DNA of 64,000 nt from JAAYZQ01 sp034428935 (lineage in GTDB: Bacteria > Chloroflexota > Anaerolineae > JAAYZQ01): positions 7,885 through 71,884 of the forward strand of contig DAOUHB010000165.1 of assembly GCA_034428935.1 (NCBI GenBank), in the 5' to 3' direction. Below are positions 42,036 through 50,030 of this stretch, one piece after another. Made by a program: the position numbers and the translations under genes. The notes beneath the pieces were generated by a model. The model saw only the letters and a list, made by a program, of their open reading frames with translations, was not told the DNA's origin and did no database searches. Every line of letters begins with the position of its first letter. Position 1 is the first letter of the stretch.

Positions 42036-43628
42036 TCACCTGGCATCCTTTCGTGTATCGGCCGGGGCGATGGCGCGCCCCCCTTTGGTCGACCGGAGGA
42101 TCCTCTTGGCGGCCAGCTTTCCGGTCAGCACCGCCACCGGCGACCCACCGGGCGAAAAAGACCAGTGCCCGGCCATCAGCAGGTTGGGAACGGGCGTCTC
42201 CACGCTGCGCGCGATGCGAAACAGGCTCGTCCGCTGAAAGGCCTTCTCGCGCTCGTAGCTCCAGCCCATGATGGCCCCCTGAAAGTTCGACGTGCGCCGT
42301 TGCAGCGTATACGGCGTCGCCGTGGCACACAGCTCGACGTGATGGGACAGGCCGGGGATGAACGTCTCCAGGCTGGCGACCATCTGGCGCGCAACCTTCT
42401 CGTTCAGCCGGCGATAGCCCTCGGTTGGCTTCCCGCCGTCCAGGCCCCAGTTGCGCGCATAGTGCCATGACGTCAGCGCCGAGAGGATGAGGCCGGTTTT
42501 CCCCCTGGGCGCCAGGCTCGCCTGGCGGAGGCAGGGCACCGAGAGCTCCTGCGGCACGCGGGCAAAATAGTCCTCACGGTCGCGGTCCGCTTCCCCAATG
42601 CCGGTCAGATCGGGGGCGTAGAACAGGTGCCCGCATCCCTGTAGATTCAACTGCTCGACGGGAATGTCGAGCCCCAGGAAGACGGCAAAGGTCGAATGGG
42701 AGGGCTCGGCCGCCAGCAGCTTCCTGGTGAACGACGGGGGGACAGCCGCCGCGGGCATCAACTCCGTGAAGGTCTGGCGTGCATCGCCGGCGGCCACGAC
42801 GTGCCAGGCACGCAGCTCGGTTCCGTCGGACAGCGCGACACCGCTCGCGCGCCCGTGCTCCAGGCAGATGCGGGCCACCCGGGTGTTCAGCAAGATCTCC
42901 CCGCCCGCTGCCTCGATTGCTCCGGCCAGCGCCGTGGGCACGGCCTGGATACCATCCTCCGGGTAGTAGTAATCCAGGAACATGCTGAAATAGGCCAGGC
43001 CGAACAGGGCGCCGGTTCCATCGGGGAAGAGATGGCTCAGCAGGTTGACCAGGGCCGGGTTGGAAAGGCGCTTGCCCAGGTAACGCCGTAGGGGAGCACG
43101 GACGTGCATGAGGGTCGCCGGGAGGTGGCCAAGGGCAGCGAGGCGATCTTTTGGCCGCGATTCGGGCGCCGCTGTCTCGCCGGGCAGCTCGTCGAAAGAG
43201 GAGCGCACGAGTCCCACCAGCGCGCCGAGAAGATCCCCGATGTGCAGCACATCGGCCAGCACCTCCTGCAGGCCATCCCTCTGGTCGGGAAAGTGCCCCG
43301 CCAGGAACTGGAAGTATGCCTCAACGTCCGCCAGGCTCTGGATGGGATGCACGGTTTTCTCGGTGATCAGCGCCACAGGGCTCTTGTGCAAGCGCACCTG
43401 CGACAGCAGGCCAAGCTCGGCGAGCATGGGGATCAGAATTCCGGCATTCTCCACGGCCTTGATGCCGCCGTCGAACAGGTAGCCGTCCTGCCAGAACGAA
43501 TTGAACAGGCCGCCGACCTGCCCGGCCTGTTCGCACACCAGCACGCGGGCGCCGCCTCTGGCCAGGTACGCCGCCGCCGTCAACCCCGAGATGCCCGCAC
43601 CGATGACAATCGCATCGTAATCAGCCAT
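42036..43628 (-). CDS. CrtI-type phytoene desaturase/carotenoid isomerase family flavoprotein
   Basis: A 530-residue flavoprotein with the dinucleotide motif YDAIVIGAGISGLTAAAYLARGGARVLVCEQ at the N terminus and the family's C-terminal FAD block (PNLLMAGHWSFSPGGSPVAVLTGKLAAKRIL). It is a paralogue of the next gene's first half. Families with this layout include phytoene desaturases, CrtISO and other lipid or retinoid oxidoreductases. ATG 43628 follows GGGAGG. It lies between a GT2 glycosyltransferase and the CrtI-GltD fusion with gaps of 8 bp each. Confidence 0.85.
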   Translation of the reverse strand: MADYDAIVIGAGISGLTAAAYLARGGARVLVCEQAGQVGGLFNSFWQDGYLFDGGIKAVENAGILIPMLAELGLLSQVRLHKSPVALITEKTVHPIQSLADVEAYFQFLAGHFPDQRDGLQEVLADVLHIGDLLGALVGLVRSSFDELPGETAAPESRPKDRLAALGHLPATLMHVRAPLRRYLGKRLSNPALVNLLSHLFPDGTGALFGLAYFSMFLDYYYPEDGIQAVPTALAGAIEAAGGEILLNTRVARICLEHGRASGVALSDGTELRAWHVVAAGDARQTFTELMPAAAVPPSFTRKLLAAEPSHSTFAVFLGLDIPVEQLNLQGCGHLFYAPDLTGIGEADRDREDYFARVPQELSVPCLRQASLAPRGKTGLILSALTSWHYARNWGLDGGKPTEGYRRLNEKVARQMVASLETFIPGLSHHVELCATATPYTLQRRTSNFQGAIMGWSYEREKAFQRTSLFRIARSVETPVPNLLMAGHWSFSPGGSPVAVLTGKLAAKRILRSTKGGRAIAPADTRKDAR

Positions 43629-43636
43629 GATCCTCC

Positions 43637-44797
43637 CTACCATAACCTGGCCCGTGGACAGGCCAGGGACCGGCCTTTCCAGGTGAGGCCGCCGGTGAGG
43701 CTTAGCCACATCGAACGAAAGGCCACGACCTCCATGACAAGCAGTGTGACGGGATAGAGGGCCGCCGGCGCCAGGGGCAGACCCAGGCGGCGATAGGAGA
43801 ACAACCACAAGACCAGCGCCAGCGCGATGCAGCCCAGGACGGCGGCGAGTGGCACATCCAGTGCCGAACCCAGTGCGTAGCGGCCCAGATCGTAGACTGG
43901 TTTCAGGAACAGCACCAGCAGCCACAGCCAGGCGAACAGGTAGGGCACCAGCCGGAAGCCAAAGGCGGCGAACAGGTTTTTGGCAAAGCCTGCATACGCC
44001 TCCCGGCCGCTCCGGTACATGCGGCAGGAGATCAGGTGCGCCACTTCCATCATGCGCCAGCGGTAGCCCATGGCCGCGAACCGCCTGGCCAGTGCCAGGT
44101 CCTCCGGGATCGAGGAGCGGACGGCCTGGTGGCCGCCGGTCTCCTGGTAGGCAGCGCGCCGGATCACCAGCACCTGCCCTATGGCGCAAGCCAGCGCCGG
44201 GAGCTTGACGCGGTAGGCCAGCGCCAGGGGCGTGAAGGAGTACATCACCCAGGAAAAGAATGGCACCAGCAGCTTCTCACCCCACGTCAGCACCTCCTGC
44301 CGTGGAAAGCCGCTCATCAGATCGGCACCCTCGCCTTCCATGGCAGTCACCACCGCGCGCACCGCTCCGGGCCGGTGAAAGGTGTCCGCATCGGTGAAAA
44401 AGAGCAGGTCGCCGGCTGCCTGTGCCGCGAGCTGGGCACAGGCCCAGTTCTTCCCCGACCAGCCTGCCTCCAGTGGCCGGCCGGCCAGCACCTTCAGCCG
44501 CGCGTCGCAGCCCGCCAGCGCTTCGAGGATCGCGCGGGTCCGATCCGTGGATTCGTCGTCCAGGGCCAGCACCTCAAAATCCGAGTAGTCCTGCGCGAGC
44601 AGCGAGCGGATGCAGCGCTCGACGTTGCGTTCTTCGTTGCGCGCCGGCACAAGGATGGAGACCCTGGGAAACCGCGCCGGGGCAGGGTGCCGCAGCGCTC
44701 GCCGCATGGTCCGCGTGTTGCTCAACACGATGGCGATCAGGATCACCTGAAAGATGAGGATGTCATAGATCGGGTCGTGTATCAGGAGCCGGCTCAT
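43637..44797 (-). CDS. GT2-family membrane glycosyltransferase (CrtQ/CruC-like)
   Basis: A 386-residue GT2 enzyme with one N-terminal membrane helix and several at the C terminus. The GT-A domain shows VSILVPARNEERNVERCIRSLL, LDDESTDRT, the DxD-like FFTDADTFH, and the EDLALARRF acceptor block. This layout matches glycosyltransferases that add sugar to carotenoids or other membrane lipids. Its position with a PlsY-type acyltransferase and two CrtI-type oxidoreductases supports synthesis of a glycosylated, possibly acylated isoprenoid pigment; this is inference. Confidence 0.82.
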   Translation of the reverse strand: MSRLLIHDPIYDILIFQVILIAIVLSNTRTMRRALRHPAPARFPRVSILVPARNEERNVERCIRSLLAQDYSDFEVLALDDESTDRTRAILEALAGCDARLKVLAGRPLEAGWSGKNWACAQLAAQAAGDLLFFTDADTFHRPGAVRAVVTAMEGEGADLMSGFPRQEVLTWGEKLLVPFFSWVMYSFTPLALAYRVKLPALACAIGQVLVIRRAAYQETGGHQAVRSSIPEDLALARRFAAMGYRWRMMEVAHLISCRMYRSGREAYAGFAKNLFAAFGFRLVPYLFAWLWLLVLFLKPVYDLGRYALGSALDVPLAAVLGCIALALVLWLFSYRRLGLPLAPAALYPVTLLVMEVVAFRSMWLSLTGGLTWKGRSLACPRARLW

Positions 44798-44810
44798 CCG
44801 TCGCCGTCCC

Positions 44811-45422
44811 TCAGGTCGAGAGCCGGCCCGCGAGCCAGGGACGCAAGTGAGGTCGCCGGCCCAGATCCCCGCGGTGGGTCCAGGTCAGGATGACGGACTG
44901 GCCGGCCAGCACGGCCAGGAGCAAGGGGTCGGGCATCCAGGCGAGCAAAACGACGCCCAACCCAATGACGGTCAGCAACACGGCCCAGCCACTCGCGTCG
45001 AGCAGCGCGGTCCAGAAAAGGACCAGCAGCAGCGCCGGCAGGGGCACGCGCCATAGGGTCAAGCCGATCCATACGCCAAACGAGACGGCAAGGCCTTTTC
45101 CACCTCTGAAGCGAAGGAAGGGCGAAAAGGCGTGCCCCAGGAGGGCGGCCGTGGCAACCAGGTACATGGGCAGGCCGCGGATGCCCAGGTCGAAGTAGGC
45201 CACTCCCACCGGTGCGGCTCCCTTGCTGACGTCGAGCATCAATGCCAGCAGCCCGGGCAGCGCGCCGCCGGCCCGAAAGGCATTGGTCGCACCGGGGTTG
45301 CCGTCGCCAAAGCGCCGCACATCCGTCCGGCAAAAGATTCTGCCCAGCCAGACGGAGAACGGGAGCGAGCCGCACAGGAAGGCCAGCAGGATCAGCGCAA
45401 GGGAAAGCGCCATCGACGTCAC
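44811..45422 (-). CDS. plsY: PlsY-type acyl-phosphate:glycerol-3-phosphate acyltransferase
   Basis: A 203-residue protein with about five membrane helices and the three PlsY motifs: GSLPFSVWLGR near 18-28, GNPGATNAFRAGG near 41-53 and LGHAFSPFLRFRGGKGLA near 95-112. PlsY makes lysophosphatidate from acyl-phosphate and glycerol-3-phosphate, the first step of phospholipid synthesis. GTG 45422 has GGAG six bases upstream; ATG 45413 is possible. It heads the carotenoid-like cluster, so it may be a specialised paralogue, or a housekeeping gene that happens to lie there. Confidence 0.9.
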   Translation of the reverse strand: MTSMALSLALILLAFLCGSLPFSVWLGRIFCRTDVRRFGDGNPGATNAFRAGGALPGLLALMLDVSKGAAPVGVAYFDLGIRGLPMYLVATAALLGHAFSPFLRFRGGKGLAVSFGVWIGLTLWRVPLPALLLVLFWTALLDASGWAVLLTVIGLGVVLLAWMPDPLLLAVLAGQSVILTWTHRGDLGRRPHLRPWLAGRLST

Positions 45423-45474
45423 ATGGTTCTCCGACGACAGATTCCCTGGAGGGTTGGAGCACGATGGGAAGACA

Positions 45475-45529
45475 GCGCGCTCCAGGGGGTCCCTGCCAGA
45501 ATTATATCAAACAACAGAGTGGGCGTCAA
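45475..45529 (-). promoter_or_regulatory. Promoter of the plsY-crt cluster with shared start-site element
   Basis: On the minus strand TTGACG (45529-45524), a 17-bp spacer and TATAAT (45506-45501) are followed at the transcript start by GGGACCCCCTGGAGCGCGC. The same element follows the DUF2177 promoter at 46241-46259. Downstream bases 45423-45474 hold no recognised feature; 45530-45752 holds nothing recognised. Confidence 0.75.
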
Positions 45530-45752
45530 CCAGGTTTTCGCGGTTGGCCGCGCTTGCTCAAGAGGATACCCGGGATCTCACCGTCCCGCGACGTACTCGG
45601 GTGCCACGCGGCAAGCCCGTGTAGGAGCGCGTGACACCTGACTCGAGCCTTGGCGAGAAGCTCAGGCTGGGCTATCCTGGGCCGAGCATTCTCTCTTTTC
45701 TATGGCGTCCCACGCCCACGGTGCCCCACAGCGTCGAGATCTTTTCGGTCTC

Positions 45753-46154
45753 TTAGCTCAACCACCTGCCAGCCATGTACCCGGCGAGGCTTACGACCAC
45801 GCTCAAGACCGTCCCCCAGATCATGTCCACGACCGTGACGAGGAGGGGCCAGTCTCGGATGGTGGCGAGGTTGGTCAGGTCGTAGGTGGCATAGGCGATG
45901 AGACCGAACAGAGCCGCGCGCCAGAGGGTCGTCACGAGGGAGCCGGCTTGCAGCCCCGGTAGGACCGCGAACACCAGGATGCCAACGATGAACAGCAGGT
46001 AAAAGACACCCGCTGCCAGCCAGTTGGGGCTGGGAGCCATGAGAAAGCCCAGGTGCTTGCTATAGAACGTGCGTGCCACCAGGCCCAGCCAGGCCATGTC
46101 AATGATCAGGAATGCGACGAGCGTAGCCAGATACAGTTTCAGATAGTAAGCCAT
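45753..46154 (-). CDS. DUF2177-family membrane protein
   Basis: A 133-residue protein with four membrane helices and the family blocks LIIDMAWLGLVARTFY, NWLAAGVFYLLFIVGILVF and YATYDLTNLATIRDWP. The biochemical role of DUF2177 is unknown; it is often found near pigment, lipid or photolyase-type genes. The gene has its own promoter with an element matching that of the adjacent plsY cluster, so both may respond to one regulator. Confidence 0.9.
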   Translation of the reverse strand: MAYYLKLYLATLVAFLIIDMAWLGLVARTFYSKHLGFLMAPSPNWLAAGVFYLLFIVGILVFAVLPGLQAGSLVTTLWRAALFGLIAYATYDLTNLATIRDWPLLVTVVDMIWGTVLSVVVSLAGYMAGRWLS

Positions 46155-46240
46155 GTTTCGCTCCCCTCTTCTCCACCGGCGCCGGAGCTCCAGCCCGTGA
46201 TAGACCCCTCAAGGTTGCGCGTTCGCGAATCGAGCGCAGG

Positions 46241-46294
46241 GCGCGCTCCAGGGGTCCCCATCTGCTATTATATCGCACAACGATGCAGGTGCAA
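46241..46294 (-). promoter_or_regulatory. Promoter of the DUF2177 gene with shared start-site element
   Basis: On the minus strand TTGCAC (46294-46289), a 16-bp spacer and TATAAT (46272-46267) are followed by GGGGACCCCTGGAGCGCGC, nearly identical to the element at 45475-45495. Confidence 0.7.
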
Positions 46295-46416
46295 ATCGGC
46301 GGATCAGAAGAACGAAAACCGGTGGGAATACGATCACAGTCACATTGTGAGCACAGCTTCTGGCAGGTATCCTACCTTGACTTGGTTAGAAACCTATAAG
46401 AAATCTTTGCGATATC

Positions 46417-46445
46417 TTGACAGGATGGTCACTTGAGGATATAAT
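46417..46445 (+). promoter_or_regulatory. Consensus sigma-70 promoter of the degV gene
   Basis: TTGACA (46417-46422), a 17-bp spacer and TATAAT (46440-46445): a perfect match to consensus, about 64 bp before the ATG. Confidence 0.88.
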
Positions 46446-46508
46446 TTCCATTGACGCCGGGCAAGAGCCTACGAGCAGGGCGCCGGCGTGTCCCCTGCGG
46501 AAGTGCCG

Positions 46509-47369
46509 ATGGAGAATAAAGTGACCATTAGGATAGTAACGGACAGCAGTTGTGATTTGCCGATAGAATTGGTGCACAGGTATGGGATCAGCGTCGTGCC
46601 GATGTACATCAACGTCGGCAAGAAGAGCTACCTGGACGGCGTCGAGATGACCCACGAGGAGTTCTACGAAGGGCTGCCCCATTTTGACCATCATCCCACG
46701 ACTTCGGTCCCCGGTCCCGGGCAATTGGTGCAAACGTACGAGCGTCTTGCCGACGATGGCGCAACGGCCATCGTATCGATTCACATCGGCAGCGCCCTGA
46801 GTGCCATGGTGGGAATCGCCCGCCTGGCGGCACAGGAGACCAAGAAGGTACCCGTCACTGTTTTCGATTCGGGACAGTTGACGTTGGGCATCGGCTTGCT
46901 GGCCCTCACCGCAGCGAGGGCAGCGGCCGAGGGCCAACCCTTGAGCGATATCGTCGCAGCCCTGGAGGACCAGGCCTCTCGCACCCATTGCATCGCTGCC
47001 CTGGACACCCTGGAGTACCTGCGGCGGAGCGGCCGGCTGAGCCGTTTTCAGTCCACCCTTGGCTCCGTGCTCCAGATCAAGCCCCTGCTCAAAATGCATT
47101 CCGGGGAGTTCGATATGGAGCGGGTGCGCACCCAGAATCGCGCGACCACCAGGATGATGGACTATCTGGCCCCCCTGATGCCGTTCGAGAAATTGGCCCT
47201 GGTTCACACCCACGCACCGGAGAAGGCACACCTCCTCCGCCAACTGGCCTCGCACATGTTTCCTGGAGGGGAAGAGCCAATGTACGCCGAGGTCACGCCC
47301 ATCATCGGCACGCACATCGGCCCCGGGGCGGCAGGCTTTGTGGCCATCGAGGCCAGAAACGGCGACTAG
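46509..47369 (+). CDS. DegV-family fatty-acid-binding protein
   Basis: A 286-residue DegV protein. These bind a fatty acyl chain and, as FakB, present it to the FakA kinase for phosphorylation. Family blocks: IRIVTDSSCDLPIELVHRYGISVVPM at the N terminus, TTSVPGPGQLVQTYERLADDG, and the C-terminal GTHIGPGAAGFVAIEA. The start could be ATG 46509 (CGGAAG upstream) or GTG 46521 (GGAGA upstream); the latter gives the usual family beginning. No fakA gene is present in the window. Confidence 0.9.
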   Translation: MENKVTIRIVTDSSCDLPIELVHRYGISVVPMYINVGKKSYLDGVEMTHEEFYEGLPHFDHHPTTSVPGPGQLVQTYERLADDGATAIVSIHIGSALSAMVGIARLAAQETKKVPVTVFDSGQLTLGIGLLALTAARAAAEGQPLSDIVAALEDQASRTHCIAALDTLEYLRRSGRLSRFQSTLGSVLQIKPLLKMHSGEFDMERVRTQNRATTRMMDYLAPLMPFEKLALVHTHAPEKAHLLRQLASHMFPGGEEPMYAEVTPIIGTHIGPGAAGFVAIEARNGD

Positions 47370-47418
47370 AGCCGTCAAGAGGAAGGCAAAAAGGGCGCCT
47401 GGTGATGGACGGAGGGTT

Positions 47419-47449
47419 GGGAGCGGCCCTTGGCTCCTGGGCCGCTCCC
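47419..47449. terminator. Bidirectional terminator hairpin between degV and the OB-fold gene
   Basis: An 11-bp perfect GC-rich stem (GGGAGCGGCCC with its complement, 9-nt loop) in the 93-bp gap between convergent genes. Confidence 0.75.
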
Positions 47450-47462
47450 GGCCTATTGACCT

Positions 47463-48002
47463 CTATCCGGCAGGATAAAAGTACAGGTCCGTCGGCTTGA
47501 ACTTGCTCAGCCGTCGGAACCGGCCCTTGATCTTCATCCCGATCCAGTCGGTGCTGGCCTCGGCGGGGTCCACGCCCACCAGGCGAGCCAGGAAGAGGGT
47601 GTTTACCCCCGGAAACTCGACCTGTACCAGGACGTAGGGTGTCTCGGGCAGAAACTCCTCGCTGCCAAAGTGGCACACGGTAAAGGCGTGCACCGTACCC
47701 TCCGCCGGGATCTCGATCCACTCGGTCTCGTTGCCCGTGTACATGTCGTGGCCGCGAGGCGTGGCATAGGTATAGCCCGTCTCGGGATCGCGGTTGGCGA
47801 GGAGGCGCCCGTTGCTCAGGCCGGCAAAGAACGGCGAATCCTGGGCATAGGAATGGAGATAAGTTATACTGTAAGGCTGCTCGATAAGTATCGGCGCCAT
47901 CTTCTTGAGGCCTGCCAGGGCGGCCTCGTCAAGCTCTCCGGGGAACGGCACGGTGTGCAGCACGTAGCCGCCAAAGGTCTCTTCCATTTTGTCGTTGGCC
48001 AT
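47463..48002 (-). CDS. OB-fold (DUF35-like) acyl-CoA-associated protein lacking zinc cysteines
   Basis: A 179-residue protein of the type encoded next to SCP2-like thiolases. These usually have a rubredoxin-like zinc ribbon and an OB fold that binds the CoA part. Here the ribbon position reads GRLLANRDPETGYTYATPRGHDMYTG with no Cys. The OB fold follows (EIPAEGTVHAFTVCHFG, PYVLVQVEFPGVNTLFLARLVG). ATG 48002 has AAGGAGG and nearly abuts the thiolase stop, so the pair is co-translated and probably forms a complex. Confidence 0.8.
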   Translation of the reverse strand: MANDKMEETFGGYVLHTVPFPGELDEAALAGLKKMAPILIEQPYSITYLHSYAQDSPFFAGLSNGRLLANRDPETGYTYATPRGHDMYTGNETEWIEIPAEGTVHAFTVCHFGSEEFLPETPYVLVQVEFPGVNTLFLARLVGVDPAEASTDWIGMKIKGRFRRLSKFKPTDLYFYPAG

Positions 48003-48003
48003 G

Positions 48004-49362
48004 TCAGTCCTCCTTCTCCAAGATGCTGACCGTGACATACGTGCCCGTCCCTGCGTGACTGTGGATGGCTCCCCGTTTGGCGTTGGCTACCTGCAACGTC
48101 CCATCGCCAAAGTGCTTGTCGATGGTGTTCTGCAACTGCCAGATGGCAAACACGGCCTGCATCAACCCGGTTGCACCCACCGGGTGGCCGCAGGCGATGA
48201 GGCCGCCACTGGGGTTGACCGCGCACGCGGACTCGTCGGGCAGGTCCAGCCCGTAGTCGACGCTGGGCATGAAGGCCTTGCCGCTGGCGGCAAAGGGCCC
48301 GCCCTCGCCGTAGCGACACAGGCCCATGTCCTCGTAGGTCTGGATCTCGGAGCTGGTATAGGCGTCGTGCAGCTCGACAAAGTCGATCTCGCCCAGGGGA
48401 TCGTGAATGCCTGCATTCTTGTAGGCTTCTTTCGAGGCCATGCGGCCGGCACGGAAGGAGTGCACCCCCGGGTAGCGAAAACCTCGCGACCACAGATCGC
48501 GGTAGTAGGCATGGGTCTCGTCGGTGTCTTCGTTGGGCAGCATGTTGTACTTCTGGAAGTCGTCGTAGCTCTGATGCGGGCGGTCGGCCATGCGCATGGC
48601 GTCGGTGCCGCGGCCGATGCCCGAGACCACGACGCGGGGGATTCGCTGGCCGCCGGCCTTTTCTATCCTGGCCAGGCCCTCCTCGCTGCACAGCACGGTG
48701 GCCGCCGCGCCATCGGACATGACGCAGATGTCCAACCGGGTCAAGGGCCAGGCGACCATCGGCGCATTCCGCACGTCGGCGATGGTGAGCTTCTCTCGCT
48801 TCTGAGCGTAGGCGTTATGGTAGGCGTTCATGTGGTTCTTGACCGAGACGTGGGCCATTTGTTCCGGGGTGGTGCCAAACTCCTTCATGTGGCGGGTCAC
48901 CATCATGGCATAGTAGCCGGAGTAAAACCCGCCGACGGGATAGTCAAAGCTCACGTCGGAGGCCAGGGCGATGAACTCGTTGCCCTTCCACGTCGCCACG
49001 TGGCTCATCGTCTCAAAGCCATAGGCCAGGCAGACGTCCATGTAGCCCGAGGCCACGGCCTTCCACGCCTCCTGGAAGCAGATGCCGCCCGTCGCGCCCC
49101 CACCTTCCACGCGATGGCTCGGTTTCGGGCACAAGCCCAGGTAGTCCTGAGCCATAATGGCAGCCATCAGTTGGCGGGCAAAATGATCGGAGAAATAGGA
49201 AGACACTGACCCATCGACGATCTCGACAAACTGGCGGTGGGTCAGGCCCAGGTCGGCGATGGCATAGTCATATGCCTCTTTGACCAACGCGGGAAAGGTC
49301 TTGTCGGGGCGCGCCTTGGCAAACTTGCTCACCCCACCGGAAACAGCATACACAGGTCGCAT
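48004..49362 (-). CDS. SCP2-type thiolase-like protein lacking the usual nucleophile
   Basis: A 452-residue thiolase-superfamily protein. The region that normally reads VExxCASGG is VEGGGATGG here (85-93), so the nucleophilic Cys is replaced by Gly89. The other motifs remain: HDAYTSSE, NPSGGLIACGHPVGATG with Cys and His near 390. It could be a non-condensing partner, a CoA-ester-binding protein or an enzyme using the second Cys. ATG 49362 has a strong GAAGGAGG site. It is preceded by a ~310-nt leader and divergent from the glycyl radical enzyme operon. Confidence 0.85.
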   Translation of the reverse strand: MRPVYAVSGGVSKFAKARPDKTFPALVKEAYDYAIADLGLTHRQFVEIVDGSVSSYFSDHFARQLMAAIMAQDYLGLCPKPSHRVEGGGATGGICFQEAWKAVASGYMDVCLAYGFETMSHVATWKGNEFIALASDVSFDYPVGGFYSGYYAMMVTRHMKEFGTTPEQMAHVSVKNHMNAYHNAYAQKREKLTIADVRNAPMVAWPLTRLDICVMSDGAAATVLCSEEGLARIEKAGGQRIPRVVVSGIGRGTDAMRMADRPHQSYDDFQKYNMLPNEDTDETHAYYRDLWSRGFRYPGVHSFRAGRMASKEAYKNAGIHDPLGEIDFVELHDAYTSSEIQTYEDMGLCRYGEGGPFAASGKAFMPSVDYGLDLPDESACAVNPSGGLIACGHPVGATGLMQAVFAIWQLQNTIDKHFGDGTLQVANAKRGAIHSHAGTGTYVTVSILEKED

Positions 49363-49489
49363 AGAGTGTGCCTCCTTCTTGTCCGTCCTGTCTACTACGC
49401 TTTCCTATCCACTGTGGGTTGCCTGCCGCAGTTCGGTACCTTGCGCACGGGCCACAAGAGAACGTCATGCGCCTGGGGCTGGAGAACGC

Positions 49490-49673
49490 AAAACCGCCCG
49501 TCCCACTCCCTACGGAGCAAGACGGGCGGCCCTCACGGAGGAGCGGAACGCACCTCCCTGCCAGCAAGCCCAACGACGGCCCATTTGCATTCAAAGCCCA
49601 ACGGTGGGTACGCCACCCTGCACCTCCCTGAGTCGATCTCCACCGATCACTGGGACACCGCCGATCCTTTTGC
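49490..49673 (-). ncRNA. Candidate structured leader RNA or small RNA with internal terminator
   Basis: From the promoter at 49680-49708 the transcript can form several hairpins: a GATC stem, GGTGG/CCACC, and GGAGG-GCG/CGC-CCTCC. It ends in a strong terminator (CCGCCCGTC/GACGGGCGG with an inner CTCC/GGAG stem, then TTTT at 49493-49490). Bases near the 5' end (GGAGCAA 49676-49670, GGCGG 49662-49658) can pair with the terminator's 5' side (TTGCTCC, CCGCC), giving an alternative fold. It may act by attenuation on the thiolase gene or be a separate RNA. No known family is claimed. Confidence 0.42.
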
Positions 49674-49679
49674 TCCCCC

Positions 49680-49708
49680 ACTATACCACAACTCGCCGCC
49701 ACAGGCAA
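49680..49708 (-). promoter_or_regulatory. Promoter of the thiolase-OB-fold pair
   Basis: On the minus strand TTGCCT (49708-49703), a 17-bp spacer and TATAGT (49685-49680). The stretch 49709-49866 between this and the opposing promoter holds nothing recognised. Confidence 0.62.
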
Positions 49709-49866
49709 CCGGCGACAGAACAGGTGGCAGGGCCGTGCGAAGGCCGCCATCCTCTGGGATCGCCGAGCGCCTGTTCGGCCCCTGCTTTCATCCTTCGCAA
49801 CGCCCCAGCCCCAGCGCCAGGTGCGGCGGAATGCGGGACCTCAAGCAGCAACGCCGGCGCTACAGC

Positions 49867-49895
49867 TTGACGCCGCGCCGTTCCCATATTACACT
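49867..49895 (+). promoter_or_regulatory. Promoter of the glycyl radical enzyme operon
   Basis: TTGACG (49867-49872), a 17-bp spacer and TACACT (49890-49895), 135 bp before the ATG. The leader between holds no recognised structure. Confidence 0.6.
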
Positions 49896-50030
49896 GGACC
49901 CCAGATCGTAGTTCGACAAGGTGGGCTGTGAAGGCCTCTTACCACACACCGCACGCTCCGGCCCGCCACGAGCCACCTGGTTGGCATCCCAGATCAAGCG
50001 AGTTGAAGCGCAAAGACAGGAGCTGAGAGC

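Noticed and set aside
49490..49640. T-box riboswitch upstream of the thiolase gene
   Set aside because: AGGGTGG and AGGGAGGTG blocks are reminiscent of the T-box, but the UGGN-ACC core is broken by insertions, and the downstream genes are not amino-acid related.
49237..49911. A 224-codon frame across the start of the thiolase gene and its leader
   Set aside because: It runs antisense to the thiolase start and through the structured leader, has no domain similarity and no ribosome site.
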